DNA of 56,925 nucleotides from Phycisphaeraceae bacterium (GCA_002704825.1 PAIY01000221.1:1-56925); one strand, 5' to 3'. Shown: positions 8,804 through 18,768, numbered from the stretch's first letter. The notes: generated from the sequence alone by a model not told the origin. Translations and numbers: made by a program.

Positions 8804-9574
8804 TCACTTCTTGATCGGTGGCGGGGTCAGACAACCTCCCAGGTAGTCCGCATCCTTATTGATCAACAACATGTCGATCATCTTATCGATGTAATCCAAG
8901 TCATCCGCATCAAAGAGTTGGTGATACTTCTTGTTGTTGCCTACGGTGACATTTTCATTCATGTCGGCTTTGGGATCGACTTCGCCCAACCACGTATCGG
9001 CGTAGCGTGGCTGGGCAGCGGTGATCTGCATGTTTGCGAGTTTGCCCTGCTCGATCACCTCATCGACCAGTGAATCAATCACAGGTTGATTAAAGACTTT
9101 GAGCATCTGTACAAAAACACCGCGGACATCTGCCTGGAGATCGGCATAACGAAAACAATTGAAATTCGGATGAACCTGTGCCAACTCATCAATCTGATTG
9201 TAGAAACTGATCATTTTGGCAATGCCGAATCGAGGACAACGCAAAAATGCCGACGGTTCAAGTTCAAAAAACTGCTTGCGGAATCGGCCATGATAATAGG
9301 CAGAAGCCATGGCACCATAAAAATTACGGGCGATCAACGTGACTGGATGAGCCAGGATGGTTTTGTTGATCGTTCCCATATCCCAATACGGCTTTTTGAG
9401 AAACATGGCACCATTCATATGCGACCAGTGAAATTGATTGGGCGTATTGACCATTTGCTTCTCCATCTGGACAACATCATCGATGGACAGATCAAGCCGT
9501 TTAATCAGGTAACAATTGACCATGTATCGAACCCAGGTCCGACCGCATTTGGGGTAAGACACCACAACTTGCAT
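8804..9574 (-). CDS. sulfotransferase family protein
   Basis: A 256-residue protein of the PAPS-dependent sulfotransferase fold, which moves sulfate from PAPS to a hydroxyl or amine. The 5'-phosphosulfate loop SYPKCGRTWVR is at residues 5-15, and the 3'-phosphate-binding element RNFYGAMASAYYH starts at Arg83 with Ser91 placed as expected. There is no signal peptide, so it should act in the cytoplasm. The acceptor cannot be read from sequence. AAAGGA lies 8 bases before ATG 9574. A PAP-phosphatase-like enzyme that could recycle the by-product lies at 17.7 kb. Confidence 0.82.
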   Translation of the reverse strand: MQVVVSYPKCGRTWVRYMVNCYLIKRLDLSIDDVVQMEKQMVNTPNQFHWSHMNGAMFLKKPYWDMGTINKTILAHPVTLIARNFYGAMASAYYHGRFRKQFFELEPSAFLRCPRFGIAKMISFYNQIDELAQVHPNFNCFRYADLQADVRGVFVQMLKVFNQPVIDSLVDEVIEQGKLANMQITAAQPRYADTWLGEVDPKADMNENVTVGNNKKYHQLFDADDLDYIDKMIDMLLINKDADYLGGCLTPPPIKK

Positions 9575-9694
9575 CGTTGCATCCTTTCAAAAACCTTCAA
9601 CATCAAATGCATCAGCAATCGCAATGCCAAACGATGGTAAAGGTCTGTTTGGTGATTCCATTCAATGATGCATGCCTGACGTATTTTCAGGTGA

Positions 9695-11626
9695 TCATTC
9701 ATGATCGGTTGGCATTTTGTTTTTGGCTTGCGCCTGCATAAGCAAACTGTGTGCAAGTTCAATCCGCTCTTGAGCCCATGCGTGTTCAGCATAAAGTGTG
9801 ATGACCGCCTGGGCAACCTGCATCGACCGGGTCGGGTTGGTCTGGAGAAACTGTGTTGCACGTTCGAGCTGCTGATCAATGGCTTTGAGGCGCGTGGTCT
9901 GATAGCTGAGCAATGTCTGTTGCGCTCGTTCCTTGAGCAGGTCCGCGACATCCAGTAACCGCTGTTCCTGTTTGCTTCGTTTGATCGATGGGTCTGCATA
10001 CAGTGTCTGCAAGGCGGTCAATCGATCCATCGCCAATTGCGGGTCATCGGGGATCAAGTGGATCGCATCGAGTAACACCTGTTCAATCATGCTCAGTGAC
10101 GAACTGTTATTGAGTCGATACCGCGCCCGTTGACGGAGTTTGCGTTCCAGGTCCTGCACATCCAGATCATTTTTCAGTTGCGCCAGTTCCGCCAGGTTCG
10201 GATCATCCTGCCCCGCCAAGGCCTGATACTGTTCGATGTAATCCAGCAAAACGGATTGCTCGTAGGCATCAGAACTATCCGCCAATTTGTTGATGCGTTG
10301 GAGCAATTCCACCTTATCCAAGGGGCGCGACCAATGCCAGATCAAACCGGATGCGATGATGCCGACAAGAAACAGGACGATACTCAAAATGGGAATCGTC
10401 CGCGGTTGGCTGCGTGCTTCCTGGGCTTCACGGTCACGATCCATTTGCCGAGCCTGTTCGGCGGTGATGAACATCGAGCTTGGTGTTTCGGCCGGTTGAT
10501 CCTGCTGCGCTAATTCGTATTCCTCTTCATCGGTGACAATGCGCGTATCGCCCTGTGTTTGCAGTGAAATCGCCGTGCTGTCGGAACTGACGAGGGTGGC
10601 ATCAGGATCATCCGTCTGATCCACCGGCAGGCTGGTGGCAAGGGTCCGATCGGGGTCAACATCCCCTGCCAATGTCTGATCATCATTCAATCGGATCGTT
10701 GGCGAATCCTTATCCGTGGAACCGAGAATCTGCGTGCGGATGTCCTGCTGGCCCATGGGCTGGGTTGGTTTGGATGATGCAGGCTTGACGGTGTTCTCAC
10801 GAAACGCCACCGCATCACGCACCGCTTTGAGGGACTTGATGAGCATGGTCGCACTGGCAACACGGTCTTCGGGTTTCTTGGCAAGCATCGTGCTGATGAC
10901 CACGCTCAATTCCTCGGGGACATCCGGGGCAACCTGATTCACGGGCAATGGCGCCTGGCGTTTATGCATGTCCAGAATCTGGAGCATCGACTGAGCCTGA
11001 AACGGCGGGCGTCCTGCAAGCAGCGTGTAAAACGTCGCGCCCAATGCGTAGATGTCGGCATGTTCAGTGATCTTGTTGTTGCTCGATGCCTGCTCCGGCG
11101 CCATGTAGTGCGCCGTCCCCAGCGGACCGCCTGCCATGGTCAAGCCTTCCACGCCGTAAAGTCGAGCGATCCCGAAGTCCGTGAGTTTGGGCGTGCCGTC
11201 ATCGAGTGCCATGATGTTGGCAGGTTTGATATCACGGTGAATAATGCCATGCAGATGCGCATGTCGCAGGGCTTCGGCAAGACCAATGCCCATGTTCACC
11301 ACGCGCGTCCAGGCAAACTGGCGTCCTGAGTCAAGCTCCTCCTGCAGGTTCCGGCCTGGCACGTATTCCATTACATAAAAAAGCTGATTGAGCTCTTCGC
11401 CATAGCCGTAAAGTTGGACAATGTTGGGATGTTCAAGCTTGCGCAGGGATTCGATCTCCGCTTCAAAGCGTTCGCGGAAACCGGGGCGTTTGGCCAACTC
11501 CTCGGGAAGCAGTTTGATTGCCGCCTCACGCCCATCTTCCGAATGGACCCCAAGGTAGACCGCCCCCATCCCCCCTTCGCCGATCTTGCGCGTAATGTCA
11601 TATGGACCAAGTTTGGCTGGATGCAT
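9695..11626 (-). CDS. transmembrane serine/threonine protein kinase
   Basis: A 643-residue Hanks-type kinase. The glycine loop GEGGMG is at 16-21, the catalytic Lys at 38 (AAIKLL), HRDIKPAN at 130-137, DFGIAR at 150-155, then GTAHYMAPEQ. The kinase domain ends near 270. A Thr/Asp-rich linker (about 285-405) could hold autophosphorylation sites. One membrane segment (IPILSIVLFLVGIIASGLIW, about 412-432) is followed by a periplasmic region of about 200 residues predicted to be helical. Planctomycetes carry many such kinases. It is divergent from the M48 protease, 149 bases apart. A possible partner is the FHA protein at 1.2 kb, but nothing in the sequence proves it. Confidence 0.93.
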   Translation of the reverse strand: MHPAKLGPYDITRKIGEGGMGAVYLGVHSEDGREAAIKLLPEELAKRPGFRERFEAEIESLRKLEHPNIVQLYGYGEELNQLFYVMEYVPGRNLQEELDSGRQFAWTRVVNMGIGLAEALRHAHLHGIIHRDIKPANIMALDDGTPKLTDFGIARLYGVEGLTMAGGPLGTAHYMAPEQASSNNKITEHADIYALGATFYTLLAGRPPFQAQSMLQILDMHKRQAPLPVNQVAPDVPEELSVVISTMLAKKPEDRVASATMLIKSLKAVRDAVAFRENTVKPASSKPTQPMGQQDIRTQILGSTDKDSPTIRLNDDQTLAGDVDPDRTLATSLPVDQTDDPDATLVSSDSTAISLQTQGDTRIVTDEEEYELAQQDQPAETPSSMFITAEQARQMDRDREAQEARSQPRTIPILSIVLFLVGIIASGLIWHWSRPLDKVELLQRINKLADSSDAYEQSVLLDYIEQYQALAGQDDPNLAELAQLKNDLDVQDLERKLRQRARYRLNNSSSLSMIEQVLLDAIHLIPDDPQLAMDRLTALQTLYADPSIKRSKQEQRLLDVADLLKERAQQTLLSYQTTRLKAIDQQLERATQFLQTNPTRSMQVAQAVITLYAEHAWAQERIELAHSLLMQAQAKNKMPTDHE

Positions 11627-11775
11627 AGCGTGTATTGAACCATGAATACCCCATGGCTGGCAAGGTCAATCATGTTAAATTCCGCATCCTTGTCCTTCAT
11701 GATTTTGGGGTTGTGCGATTGCAGGATAATCAGGTAAATTGTTCAGGTTCACAACCACTCTTTCCGGGAGGCCCT

Positions 11776-14004
11776 ATGACAACGATTGCGACACCCAAAC
11801 CGACACCGTCTGCCAAGAGGACGGCGGAACCCAATGCGCGACTCAAAGCATGGATTGCTGCCTTGCAGAATGATGTCCCCCGGGTTCGGACGCCAATGCT
11901 TTACCGACTCATGCAATTGCTGGTGGTGTTGGTGATGCTGGTTTTGCCGGTGATTTATCTGGGGCTTATTGGCTTGCTTGGCTATGCGGTGTTTCTGCAT
12001 GCGGTCAATGATGTGGTGATGTTTCAGGGGATTCACAGTCCGCGAGCAACGGTGTTCATGTTCATCCTCTACTGCCTGCCGATTGTCGGTGGCGTGGTGT
12101 CGATGTTTTTCATGATCAAACCTTTCTTTGCCCCCAAGCTCGAAGAACACATCCCCGTCACGGTCACCGCTGAGCAGCAGCCCAAGTTGTTCGTATTGGT
12201 GGAGAATCTCTGTCATGCGGTCAAGGCCCCGGTCCCCAAGGAAATTGTCGTCGACACGCAGGTCAATGCATCCGCATCCTTCCGCAAAGGCATGCTCAGT
12301 TTCTTTGGCAATGATCTGAAACTGACCATCGGTCTGCCACTGGTCTCCTGCCTGTCGATGAACCATTTCGTGGGCATCCTCGCTCATGAATTCGGTCACT
12401 TCTCACAAGGTGCAGGCATGCGCCTGAGCTATGTCATCAGTTCCATCAATCACTGGTTTGCCCGCGTGGTCTACGAACGGGACAAGTGGGATCAGGCTTT
12501 GGTGGAACTGGAGCAAGCCAGCGAATCAGGTTGGTTGGTCATCTGCGTTGCTTTCATCCGACTGATGGTCTGGATCAGCCGTCGCGTGCTTTGGATTCTC
12601 ATGCTTGTAGGCAACATCGCAAGCTGCATGCTCATGCGACAGATGGAATACGATGCAGACCGTCACGAAGCCAGTGTTGCTGGCGCCAAGGCCTTTGAAC
12701 AAACCGTCTACGAACTGCATCGGATCAACTTCGGCAAGCAACTGGCCATCGATCACATGCGCCAGTTCACCGGCGAAAATCAGGCGCCCGACAACATCCC
12801 CGGCCTCATTGCCTACCATGCTCAGCGGCTTGATGCCAAGGTAATAAAAGGCATCAAGGAAATGGTTCTGGACATGAACGCGGGTCTATTCAGCACGCAT
12901 CCTGCAGATCGACGCCGCATCAAATCCACTGCAAAAACAGGCTTCCCCGGCATTTTCCATTTCAAACAACCTGCAAGCGATCTGTTTATCGACTTTGACA
13001 AACTCTGTCGCGGCGTGACGCTGCATACACTGCATCACAATTTGGGTGATCACTACAGCCAACTCCAACTCGTTAACGTCAATGACCTGCAAAAAGAACA
13101 CAAACAATTTCAGGACAGCCAATCCAAAAGCGAAGTGTTCCTGGGAACCAGTGACAATGTGTTATTGCCCATCAAACTCGATGGCCATCTCACCGACAAA
13201 CTCCCGGACGTCAAGCAGGCGGTCGCATTGCAGAAACAACTTGCAGCCAAGGCTCAGCAGTATCATGACAACACGGACATGCTGCAATGGAACGAGCAAA
13301 TCAGCGACGTCTACACCGACCTGCTCAAACTCCGCCAATTCTTCATCCGCAAGGAATACGGCATTCGCGATTCACCCAAAATCGTGAACCTGACATCCAA
13401 TACCAAGGAAGCGATCATGGCAAGGCGGCGTAAACTCACCAACGCCAAAAACGATGCCATCAACGCGCTCAAACCTTTCAACCAACTCCAAAGCCAACGG
13501 ATTCTCAATGCCCTGAAACTGCTGCATCATCCGGCATTGGACAAGATGAAAAACGTCGAGGTCATGCGTCATGACAGCAAAAAACAGTTCCGCGCGTATC
13601 ATGCCATCATTGCGGTGAATGATCGGATGATTCAACTCAATGAGATGCGCGTCGAATGCCTGGCGTTGCTTGAGTCGATCCAGTCCTACAAAAATGACGA
13701 GGTTTACATCAACAAAGTCCTCAGCCAAACCCAGGACTTAACCAAGATCATGCGTGGTATGCGCACCATGCTCATGACCTGTGAAGATCCCTATGCAACA
13801 GGCAATCCTGAGGGCAATCTCGGCGCAGCCATCGTCCCCAGACTCACCGACCCCAAGGACGTTGGCAGCACCATGGAGATGACCGACACCGTCTGGGATA
13901 AATGCATTACCTACCGCGGCCGCCTGCTCTCGGATTTGATCAGCCATGTGATCAAAGTGGAAAAAGTTGCAGGCATCGCACCATCCGAACCCGTGCAAGT
14001 TTGA
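11776..14004 (+). CDS. M48-family membrane zinc metalloprotease
   Basis: A 742-residue integral membrane peptidase. Hydrophobic segments lie near residues 42-70, 92-118 and 255-290. The zinc motif HEFGH is near 204-208, and the third ligand region EYDADRHEA follows the third membrane segment near 293, the HtpX/Ste24 arrangement. The long C-terminal part (about 340-742) has no recognisable domain and appears helical. Start chosen at ATG 11776 because GGGAGG is 5 bases upstream; the frame is open to 11635 but without a site. A HEAT-like exported protein follows after about 140 bases. The likely role is membrane-protein quality control, by family analogy. Confidence 0.88.
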   Translation: MTTIATPKPTPSAKRTAEPNARLKAWIAALQNDVPRVRTPMLYRLMQLLVVLVMLVLPVIYLGLIGLLGYAVFLHAVNDVVMFQGIHSPRATVFMFILYCLPIVGGVVSMFFMIKPFFAPKLEEHIPVTVTAEQQPKLFVLVENLCHAVKAPVPKEIVVDTQVNASASFRKGMLSFFGNDLKLTIGLPLVSCLSMNHFVGILAHEFGHFSQGAGMRLSYVISSINHWFARVVYERDKWDQALVELEQASESGWLVICVAFIRLMVWISRRVLWILMLVGNIASCMLMRQMEYDADRHEASVAGAKAFEQTVYELHRINFGKQLAIDHMRQFTGENQAPDNIPGLIAYHAQRLDAKVIKGIKEMVLDMNAGLFSTHPADRRRIKSTAKTGFPGIFHFKQPASDLFIDFDKLCRGVTLHTLHHNLGDHYSQLQLVNVNDLQKEHKQFQDSQSKSEVFLGTSDNVLLPIKLDGHLTDKLPDVKQAVALQKQLAAKAQQYHDNTDMLQWNEQISDVYTDLLKLRQFFIRKEYGIRDSPKIVNLTSNTKEAIMARRRKLTNAKNDAINALKPFNQLQSQRILNALKLLHHPALDKMKNVEVMRHDSKKQFRAYHAIIAVNDRMIQLNEMRVECLALLESIQSYKNDEVYINKVLSQTQDLTKIMRGMRTMLMTCEDPYATGNPEGNLGAAIVPRLTDPKDVGSTMEMTDTVWDKCITYRGRLLSDLISHVIKVEKVAGIAPSEPVQV

Positions 14005-14145
14005 TGTTTCAGTAGACGAATTGACGACAACGCTGGAATAATCCACCCGATTTAGCTATTCCGCATTAACGCGATCGCGGGTATAGTCAATAGGACATCC
14101 CACCAGCCAATGCGTGATCCCCAACACCCTCCCAAGGCGGTTCAC

Positions 14146-16431
14146 ATGCGACCAATCACAAGCCTCATCACACTGTTGTGTTTACTGATCATCCCCCAAA
14201 CAGGCCACGCCCAAATCTCCGGCCCAATCCAGGCAACCATTGGCGATTCGCAGGTCAAAATGGAGTATGGCAACAATGCCAATGCCCCGAATGCAGACGA
14301 AGTGGTCATCAACAAAGGTGACTACCAGCACAACGGTGACGAATGGATCAACACGCAATGGTCATGGGTCCTATGGTGGGAAGCCAACAAACATCGCTAT
14401 CTCAAACCGGCAGGCACCGTCAACCCTGATACGATGAATGCCCCCGCTGCCCAACATGCGTTGATCAACACGCTGGCGCAAAGTCAGCATATCAATACGC
14501 TCTCCGCTTCCATCCTCGCGTTGGGGCGCATGCAGGCGCGTGATGCCGTGCCGGTGATCCAGCCGATGCTCAAACACGAAAACGTGTATCTCCAACGTGC
14601 CGCATGGCTTGCCCTGGCATTGATCAGCGATCCACCTTCAATTGAGATTTACAAGCAGGCGTTCATCGACAGAAATGCCAAAAACACTGAAAAACAAGCA
14701 AAAAACGAACCCTCCATCCTCAACCCGCAAAACGCATCCGCCTGGATCATCGGCATTGGACTTCTCAAGCAATCCGACCCGCAGCTTCTCAAAGCACTCG
14801 CCCTGTTCGTACTCAATGATCAAGAAAGCATCACCGACATCACCGGTTTGAAACTCGATGATCAAGAAGCGTTGCAACATGCAAGATTGGCGATGTGGGC
14901 CATCCGCATGCACAATCCGCCGGGGACGCGATCGCTGGCTCAACGCGTTCTGGCGATGACCGTTGATCCTGAACTCTATGATCAGGCAGTGATGGCCATG
15001 GCAGACAACGCCACCGAAGATTTGGTGCTCAATGTTTTAACACCGATCTATCACAGCCGCCCCGTTCAATTCCGCCAAGTCCCCAAAGCGTTGAGTAACG
15101 TCCTGAATCAATGGCCAGGCCCGCCTCTCCTGGATCAGGACATCGCTTCCATGCGGACATCGGCTGCGGTCGCCTATGCCAATGAAACATTCAGAAACGA
15201 CCTGCGATTGGCACTCCTGGCAAAGCGCAATGTCGCGCGGACCTACCGTTCTGTGCCGTTAGCAAAGTTGACCTCACGGGAAAACCGCCGCGACCGGGAA
15301 AGCGATCAGCGCCAGCCTGAAAAGCGACTCTTCAAGTTCGACCCATGGTTGAATCATGCCTACGACTATGACCTTCCCAGTCAGGATGATGTCGGTTATG
15401 CCCTGCGTTTTGGACTTATAGCTTTGGGGCAACTCGGTGATCTGGATATGGATGATCACGAGGAGCCCGAAGATGCGCAGCTACTCTGTGACATTCTCCT
15501 GGGCACATACCCGCGCATCGCAGTGGATCAACTCAGCCCCAACCCCGCGGAAAAAGTCAATTGGCAAAACGATCCGTCGCGCGGCTTTGCGGCAATTGCC
15601 ATGGGACTCTATCTCAGACGTTTGCCGGGAAATACTGCGGATATTCGACATGACGCGATGCGATCACAAACCCGATACATGCTCCGACTGCTTACCCGCA
15701 TTGCCTCAGACCCAACCGAACCGTCAAACATCCGTAGCAGTTGTGCGTTGGGGTTGGGCTTAAGCAACATGCAGGTCGCTTCGACATCATTGCGGGATGT
15801 GTTGAATCAAATGCAGTCGGCAGACCCACTGCTTGCCAGCTATCTCACGTTGGCGTTTGGCATGCTGGATGATCCGATGAGTCTGCAACTTGCGAAAAAC
15901 GCATTCAAACAAACGGCAGAAAACATCGAAGAAGCGAAAGTCCGTCAGACTGGTTTTGCCAAATCCTACACCACTGTCGCCCTGCTCAGTCAGACGGCCA
16001 TCGTGGATGGCATCGGTTGCATGGCCAACCCGCAAGCCAACCAACTGCTCTACCCAAGACTCTTTGATGATCCGATGACCGCAAGGAGTATGATTCAGGC
16101 GATCAAGAACTCAGGCGATTGGCAGATCACCGGCTCGCTCATTTCACTGCTCCAGAATCCAGGTGGTGATCCACAGGTCGGCCCCATTGTCGCGTGGGCG
16201 TTGGGTGAGATGTACGATCCCAATCCTGTGCCGATGATGACAGAACGTTTGCTACGTGATCGGAATCTGACATTGCTTCAACCGGGAATCATGGTTCAGA
16301 ACAACGACTGCGCCTGCCCGGTCAAAGACAAGGATGACAAACCGGTTCGGGCATTCAGCTTGACGCAGCAGTATCTCCAGGAGATCAACCCACTGTTGTT
16401 CAAGCAGATCATTAAGTTCCCAAGAGGATAA
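14146..16431 (+). CDS. secreted HEAT-repeat-like protein
   Basis: A 761-residue protein with a cleavable signal peptide (MRPITSLITLLCLLIIPQTGHA, cut near residue 22). The body consists of repeated helical pairs, for example HALINTLAQSQHINTLSASILALGRMQARDAVPVIQPML and later LALGLSNMQVASTSLRDVL and VAWALGEMYDPNPVPMMTE, which resemble HEAT/PBS-lyase repeats used for protein binding. It should reside in the periplasm. I chose ATG 14146 for the AAGGCGG site 7 bases upstream and because it puts the signal sequence at the terminus; 14110 is an alternative. It follows the M48 protease on the same strand. The function is not identifiable. Confidence 0.75.
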   Translation: MRPITSLITLLCLLIIPQTGHAQISGPIQATIGDSQVKMEYGNNANAPNADEVVINKGDYQHNGDEWINTQWSWVLWWEANKHRYLKPAGTVNPDTMNAPAAQHALINTLAQSQHINTLSASILALGRMQARDAVPVIQPMLKHENVYLQRAAWLALALISDPPSIEIYKQAFIDRNAKNTEKQAKNEPSILNPQNASAWIIGIGLLKQSDPQLLKALALFVLNDQESITDITGLKLDDQEALQHARLAMWAIRMHNPPGTRSLAQRVLAMTVDPELYDQAVMAMADNATEDLVLNVLTPIYHSRPVQFRQVPKALSNVLNQWPGPPLLDQDIASMRTSAAVAYANETFRNDLRLALLAKRNVARTYRSVPLAKLTSRENRRDRESDQRQPEKRLFKFDPWLNHAYDYDLPSQDDVGYALRFGLIALGQLGDLDMDDHEEPEDAQLLCDILLGTYPRIAVDQLSPNPAEKVNWQNDPSRGFAAIAMGLYLRRLPGNTADIRHDAMRSQTRYMLRLLTRIASDPTEPSNIRSSCALGLGLSNMQVASTSLRDVLNQMQSADPLLASYLTLAFGMLDDPMSLQLAKNAFKQTAENIEEAKVRQTGFAKSYTTVALLSQTAIVDGIGCMANPQANQLLYPRLFDDPMTARSMIQAIKNSGDWQITGSLISLLQNPGGDPQVGPIVAWALGEMYDPNPVPMMTERLLRDRNLTLLQPGIMVQNNDCACPVKDKDDKPVRAFSLTQQYLQEINPLLFKQIIKFPRG

Positions 16432-16438
16432 ATTGCAT

Positions 16439-16466
16439 GTGTGTTTCAGTGAAGTTTCAAACACAC
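16439..16466 (+). terminator. possible terminator hairpin after the HEAT-like gene
   Basis: Perfect arms GTGTGTTT and AAACACAC with a 12-base loop, 8 bases after the stop codon. There is no long T run, so termination is uncertain. Confidence 0.35.
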
Positions 16467-16479
16467 CGTTTCAAGGCAA

Positions 16480-16498
16480 CCGAGCCAGGATGACTCGG
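16480..16498. repeat. CCGAG...CTCGG short palindrome, copy 1
   Basis: CCGAGCCA and TGACTCGG around a three-base loop, preceded by GGCAA. A second copy with perfect arms is at 34901-34919 (preceded by AGCAA), pointing to a small dispersed palindrome family. Confidence 0.55.
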
Positions 16499-16567
16499 CC
16501 AGACACATGTCAGGGATCACGCGACACCGCAAAAAACACTGTAAAAACAGGCATTTTTGATAATCTT

Positions 16568-16720
16568 GAACGGTTAAAACATTTCATCTCCATTATCCGT
16601 CACTCCCATGCAGGCGGAAGTCCAGTGTAAATCGCAAGTGCGCACAGAATGCCACTGGATTCCCGCCTGCGCGGGAATGACGAAATCAACAGAGGCATGG
16701 AGATTATTGTTTGAAGCCTG
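16568..16720. repeat. REP/MITE-like palindromic repeat, copy 3, with extended arms
   Basis: The core at 16598-16682 matches the elements at 2882 and 3387 (right arm GCCTGCGCGGGAATGACG). Beyond the core, CATCTCCAT (about 16585-16593) pairs with GGCATGGAG (16694-16702), and further imperfect pairing extends outward. The right end reaches the stop codon of the TPR gene that terminates at 16721. The intergenic gap holds nothing else. Confidence 0.8.
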
Positions 16721-17608
16721 CTAGCGTTTCCAGACTTCCCACCATTTCTTCTTGCTCACACCACCCCCAGAAGGCCCGCCGCCTTGATAGGCTTTGGCTT
16801 GGGGTTGGGCGTAGGCGGGGAGTGGCTTGCCGGTCGGTGGCGGTGGGACCGGTTTCTTGGCGCCGGGTTTGCGGCGTTGTTCCGGGTCATCGTACGGACT
16901 CTTGAGCGGCATCGGTGTGATGGCTTTATCCGCCTTCACACCCAAAGGCACGATGATGTCGCCAGACGCATGCGCTTCACGATACGCATCAAGATTGCCT
17001 TCGACCTGATCGTTATCCGCAGTGAGAAAGACGATGTTCTTCATTTGCTGCGCCTCTTCGGTGCGCCCTAATTGCATCAGACATTGATAGCGATTTTTCA
17101 GAGCGCGCTGCTTGACCGGTCCCACGAGATACGGCCGCGTGGACAAGGCCATATCACAGAGTTCCAGTGCTTCTTCAAAGTCACCAGTCTGCGCGGTCAC
17201 AGCAGCGAGATCCGTCAGGCACTCGGGGTGATCCGGCTCCATGTCCAAAGCGTTATTCAGATACTCTGCAGCAGAAGCCCAGTCGCCTGCAGCGATGTCG
17301 ATGCGAGCCAGCAGGTAATGCGCTTTGGGATATGCAGCCTTCAGCCAGATGATCTCCTGCTCGACTTCCTCGCCACGTTTACGCATCATGCCCATGTAAC
17401 CCATGTATTCTGCGAGATTCCAGAACTTGATGAACAGTTCCTTGGGGTTCTCAAAGCAGTAGATGTATTCATTGGGCGAACGACTCGCGACCGGCTCAAG
17501 CAGCACACGCGCTTCACCATATGCCTTTTCAGCGACCATGCGTTCGGCACGCTCGACTTGATTGGCATCGTCGTATTCAAGATCGGTATAAAAGAGATAG
17601 TATTCCAA
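16721..17608 (-). CDS. tetratricopeptide repeat protein
   Basis: A protein of about 295 residues with TPR-like helix pairs in its middle, for example AAEYLNNALDMEPDHPECLTDLAAVTAQTGDFEEALELCDMAL. The C-terminal tail is rich in Pro, Lys and Gly (KKPVPPPPTGKPLPAYAQ) and ends KKKWWEVWKR. No signal peptide is seen. The frame is open to 17809, but that would run across the start of the divergent phosphatase gene at 17688. I therefore favour a TTG at 17608 preceded by CAGGGAAAG; this start is uncertain. It probably acts as a protein-binding scaffold. No partner is indicated. Confidence 0.65.
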   Translation of the reverse strand: MEYYLFYTDLEYDDANQVERAERMVAEKAYGEARVLLEPVASRSPNEYIYCFENPKELFIKFWNLAEYMGYMGMMRKRGEEVEQEIIWLKAAYPKAHYLLARIDIAAGDWASAAEYLNNALDMEPDHPECLTDLAAVTAQTGDFEEALELCDMALSTRPYLVGPVKQRALKNRYQCLMQLGRTEEAQQMKNIVFLTADNDQVEGNLDAYREAHASGDIIVPLGVKADKAITPMPLKSPYDDPEQRRKPGAKKPVPPPPTGKPLPAYAQPQAKAYQGGGPSGGGVSKKKWWEVWKR

Positions 17609-17687
17609 AATTCGCTTTCCCTGTGCAGAATTCAGTAAGGCATGATACCATCCCCGCACAGAAGTATCCCATTGGAGAAAACAAAAA

Positions 17688-18665
17688 ATGGCATTAGACC
17701 TCATGTCACGTAAACAAGTCGCCCTTACTGCTGTCCGCCAGGCTGCTGCAGTGTGTAAAGGTGTACAGGAACAACTCATCCGCCCGGAAACCATTGAGAA
17801 AAAAGACAAGTCCCCGGTGACGGTTGCGGACTTTGCCTCGCAGGCAATTGTCTGTTCGATGTTGGCTGACGCTTTCCCCGATGACGTGGTCGTCGGTGAA
17901 GAAGATGCAGCGGAACTGCGTCAAGACGATCAGGCCCATGTCCGTCAGGCCGTGATGGACCAGGTGCAGGCGGTGAGTGAAAATTGCGTGGATGAGGAAA
18001 CAGTGCTCAGTTGGATTGACTTGGGCGGCGCCAATGCAGACACGCAAGCGTACTGGACACTTGACCCCATCGATGGCACGAAGGGTTTTCTGCGTAAAGA
18101 GCAATATGCTGTCGCGCTGGCTTTGATTGAAAACGGGCAAGTGGTGCTCGGTGTTCTGGGTTGTCCTAATCTCAACGGCGGGGAACTGCTGGTTGCGATC
18201 AAGGGACAAGGCGCACAGATCCTGCCACTGTGGGATAGCGAAGATACCGAGGGAACGCCGATCAAGGTCAGCGAGATTACGGACACGGCTGCAGCCTGTT
18301 TCTGCGAGTCCGTCGAATCCGGTCACTCCGACCACAGCCAATCCGCCCAGATTGCCAAGCTGCTTGAAATCACCAAGGACTCGGTGCGACTGGATAGCCA
18401 GGCCAAGTATGCGACCATTGCCAAGGGTGATGCGCAGATTTATTTGCGTTTGCCAACCAGTGAAACCTACCGCGAAAAAATCTGGGATCACGCAGCAGGC
18501 AAACTCGTGGTCGAAGAAGCAGGCGGCACGGTCACCGATGTCACCGGCAAGCCACTGGACTTCACGCAAGGTCGCAAACTCCAGGAGAACCGCGGCATAA
18601 TCGCGACATGCGGCCCGATCCATGATAAAGTCGTCAAGGTCGTACAGCAGGTACTCAACGGGTAA
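17688..18665 (+). CDS. inositol-monophosphatase-fold enzyme, probable 3'(2'),5'-bisphosphate nucleotidase
   Basis: A 325-residue Li-sensitive phosphatase-fold protein. The metal site is formed by GEEDA (Glu71-Glu72), LDPIDGTKGF (about 124-133) and WDHAAGKLVVEEAGG (from about 266). DPIDGTKGF with the large N-terminal part fits the HAL2/CysQ branch, which removes the 3'-phosphate of PAP left by sulfotransferases and sulfate reduction. Closely related inositol phosphatases cannot be fully excluded. GGAG is 10-11 bases before ATG 17688. It is divergent from a TPR gene and ends in a clear terminator. A sulfotransferase gene lies 8 kb away, consistent with a need to recycle PAP. Confidence 0.85.
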   Translation: MALDLMSRKQVALTAVRQAAAVCKGVQEQLIRPETIEKKDKSPVTVADFASQAIVCSMLADAFPDDVVVGEEDAAELRQDDQAHVRQAVMDQVQAVSENCVDEETVLSWIDLGGANADTQAYWTLDPIDGTKGFLRKEQYAVALALIENGQVVLGVLGCPNLNGGELLVAIKGQGAQILPLWDSEDTEGTPIKVSEITDTAAACFCESVESGHSDHSQSAQIAKLLEITKDSVRLDSQAKYATIAKGDAQIYLRLPTSETYREKIWDHAAGKLVVEEAGGTVTDVTGKPLDFTQGRKLQENRGIIATCGPIHDKVVKVVQQVLNG

Positions 18666-18679
18666 AACTTGAGACTGCA

Positions 18680-18707
18680 AAAAAACGCTTGTTTTATGGC
18701 GTTTTTT
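18680..18707 (+). terminator. Rho-independent terminator after the nucleotidase
   Basis: Arms AAAAAACGC (18680-18688) and GCGTTTTTT (18699-18707) with a ten-base loop. The A and T runs suit termination on either strand. Confidence 0.8.
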
Positions 18708-18737
18708 GCGTTTCAGAGAATAACGATCGCACAACGT

Positions 18738-18768
18738 CCCGGGGACTGAAGTCCCCGGGCTTTATTTT
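18738..18768. terminator. strong GC hairpin with T-rich tail
   Basis: Perfect arms CCCGGGGAC and GTCCCCGGG around TGAA, followed by CTTTATTTT on the plus strand. It lies between two convergent genes. It may be a second terminator or one of the dispersed palindromes common in such genomes. Confidence 0.55.

Noticed and set aside
17706..18734. 342-codon minus-strand frame opposite the nucleotidase
   Set aside because: The plus-strand product has the full DPIDGTKGF and WDHAAG motifs; the antisense product has none.
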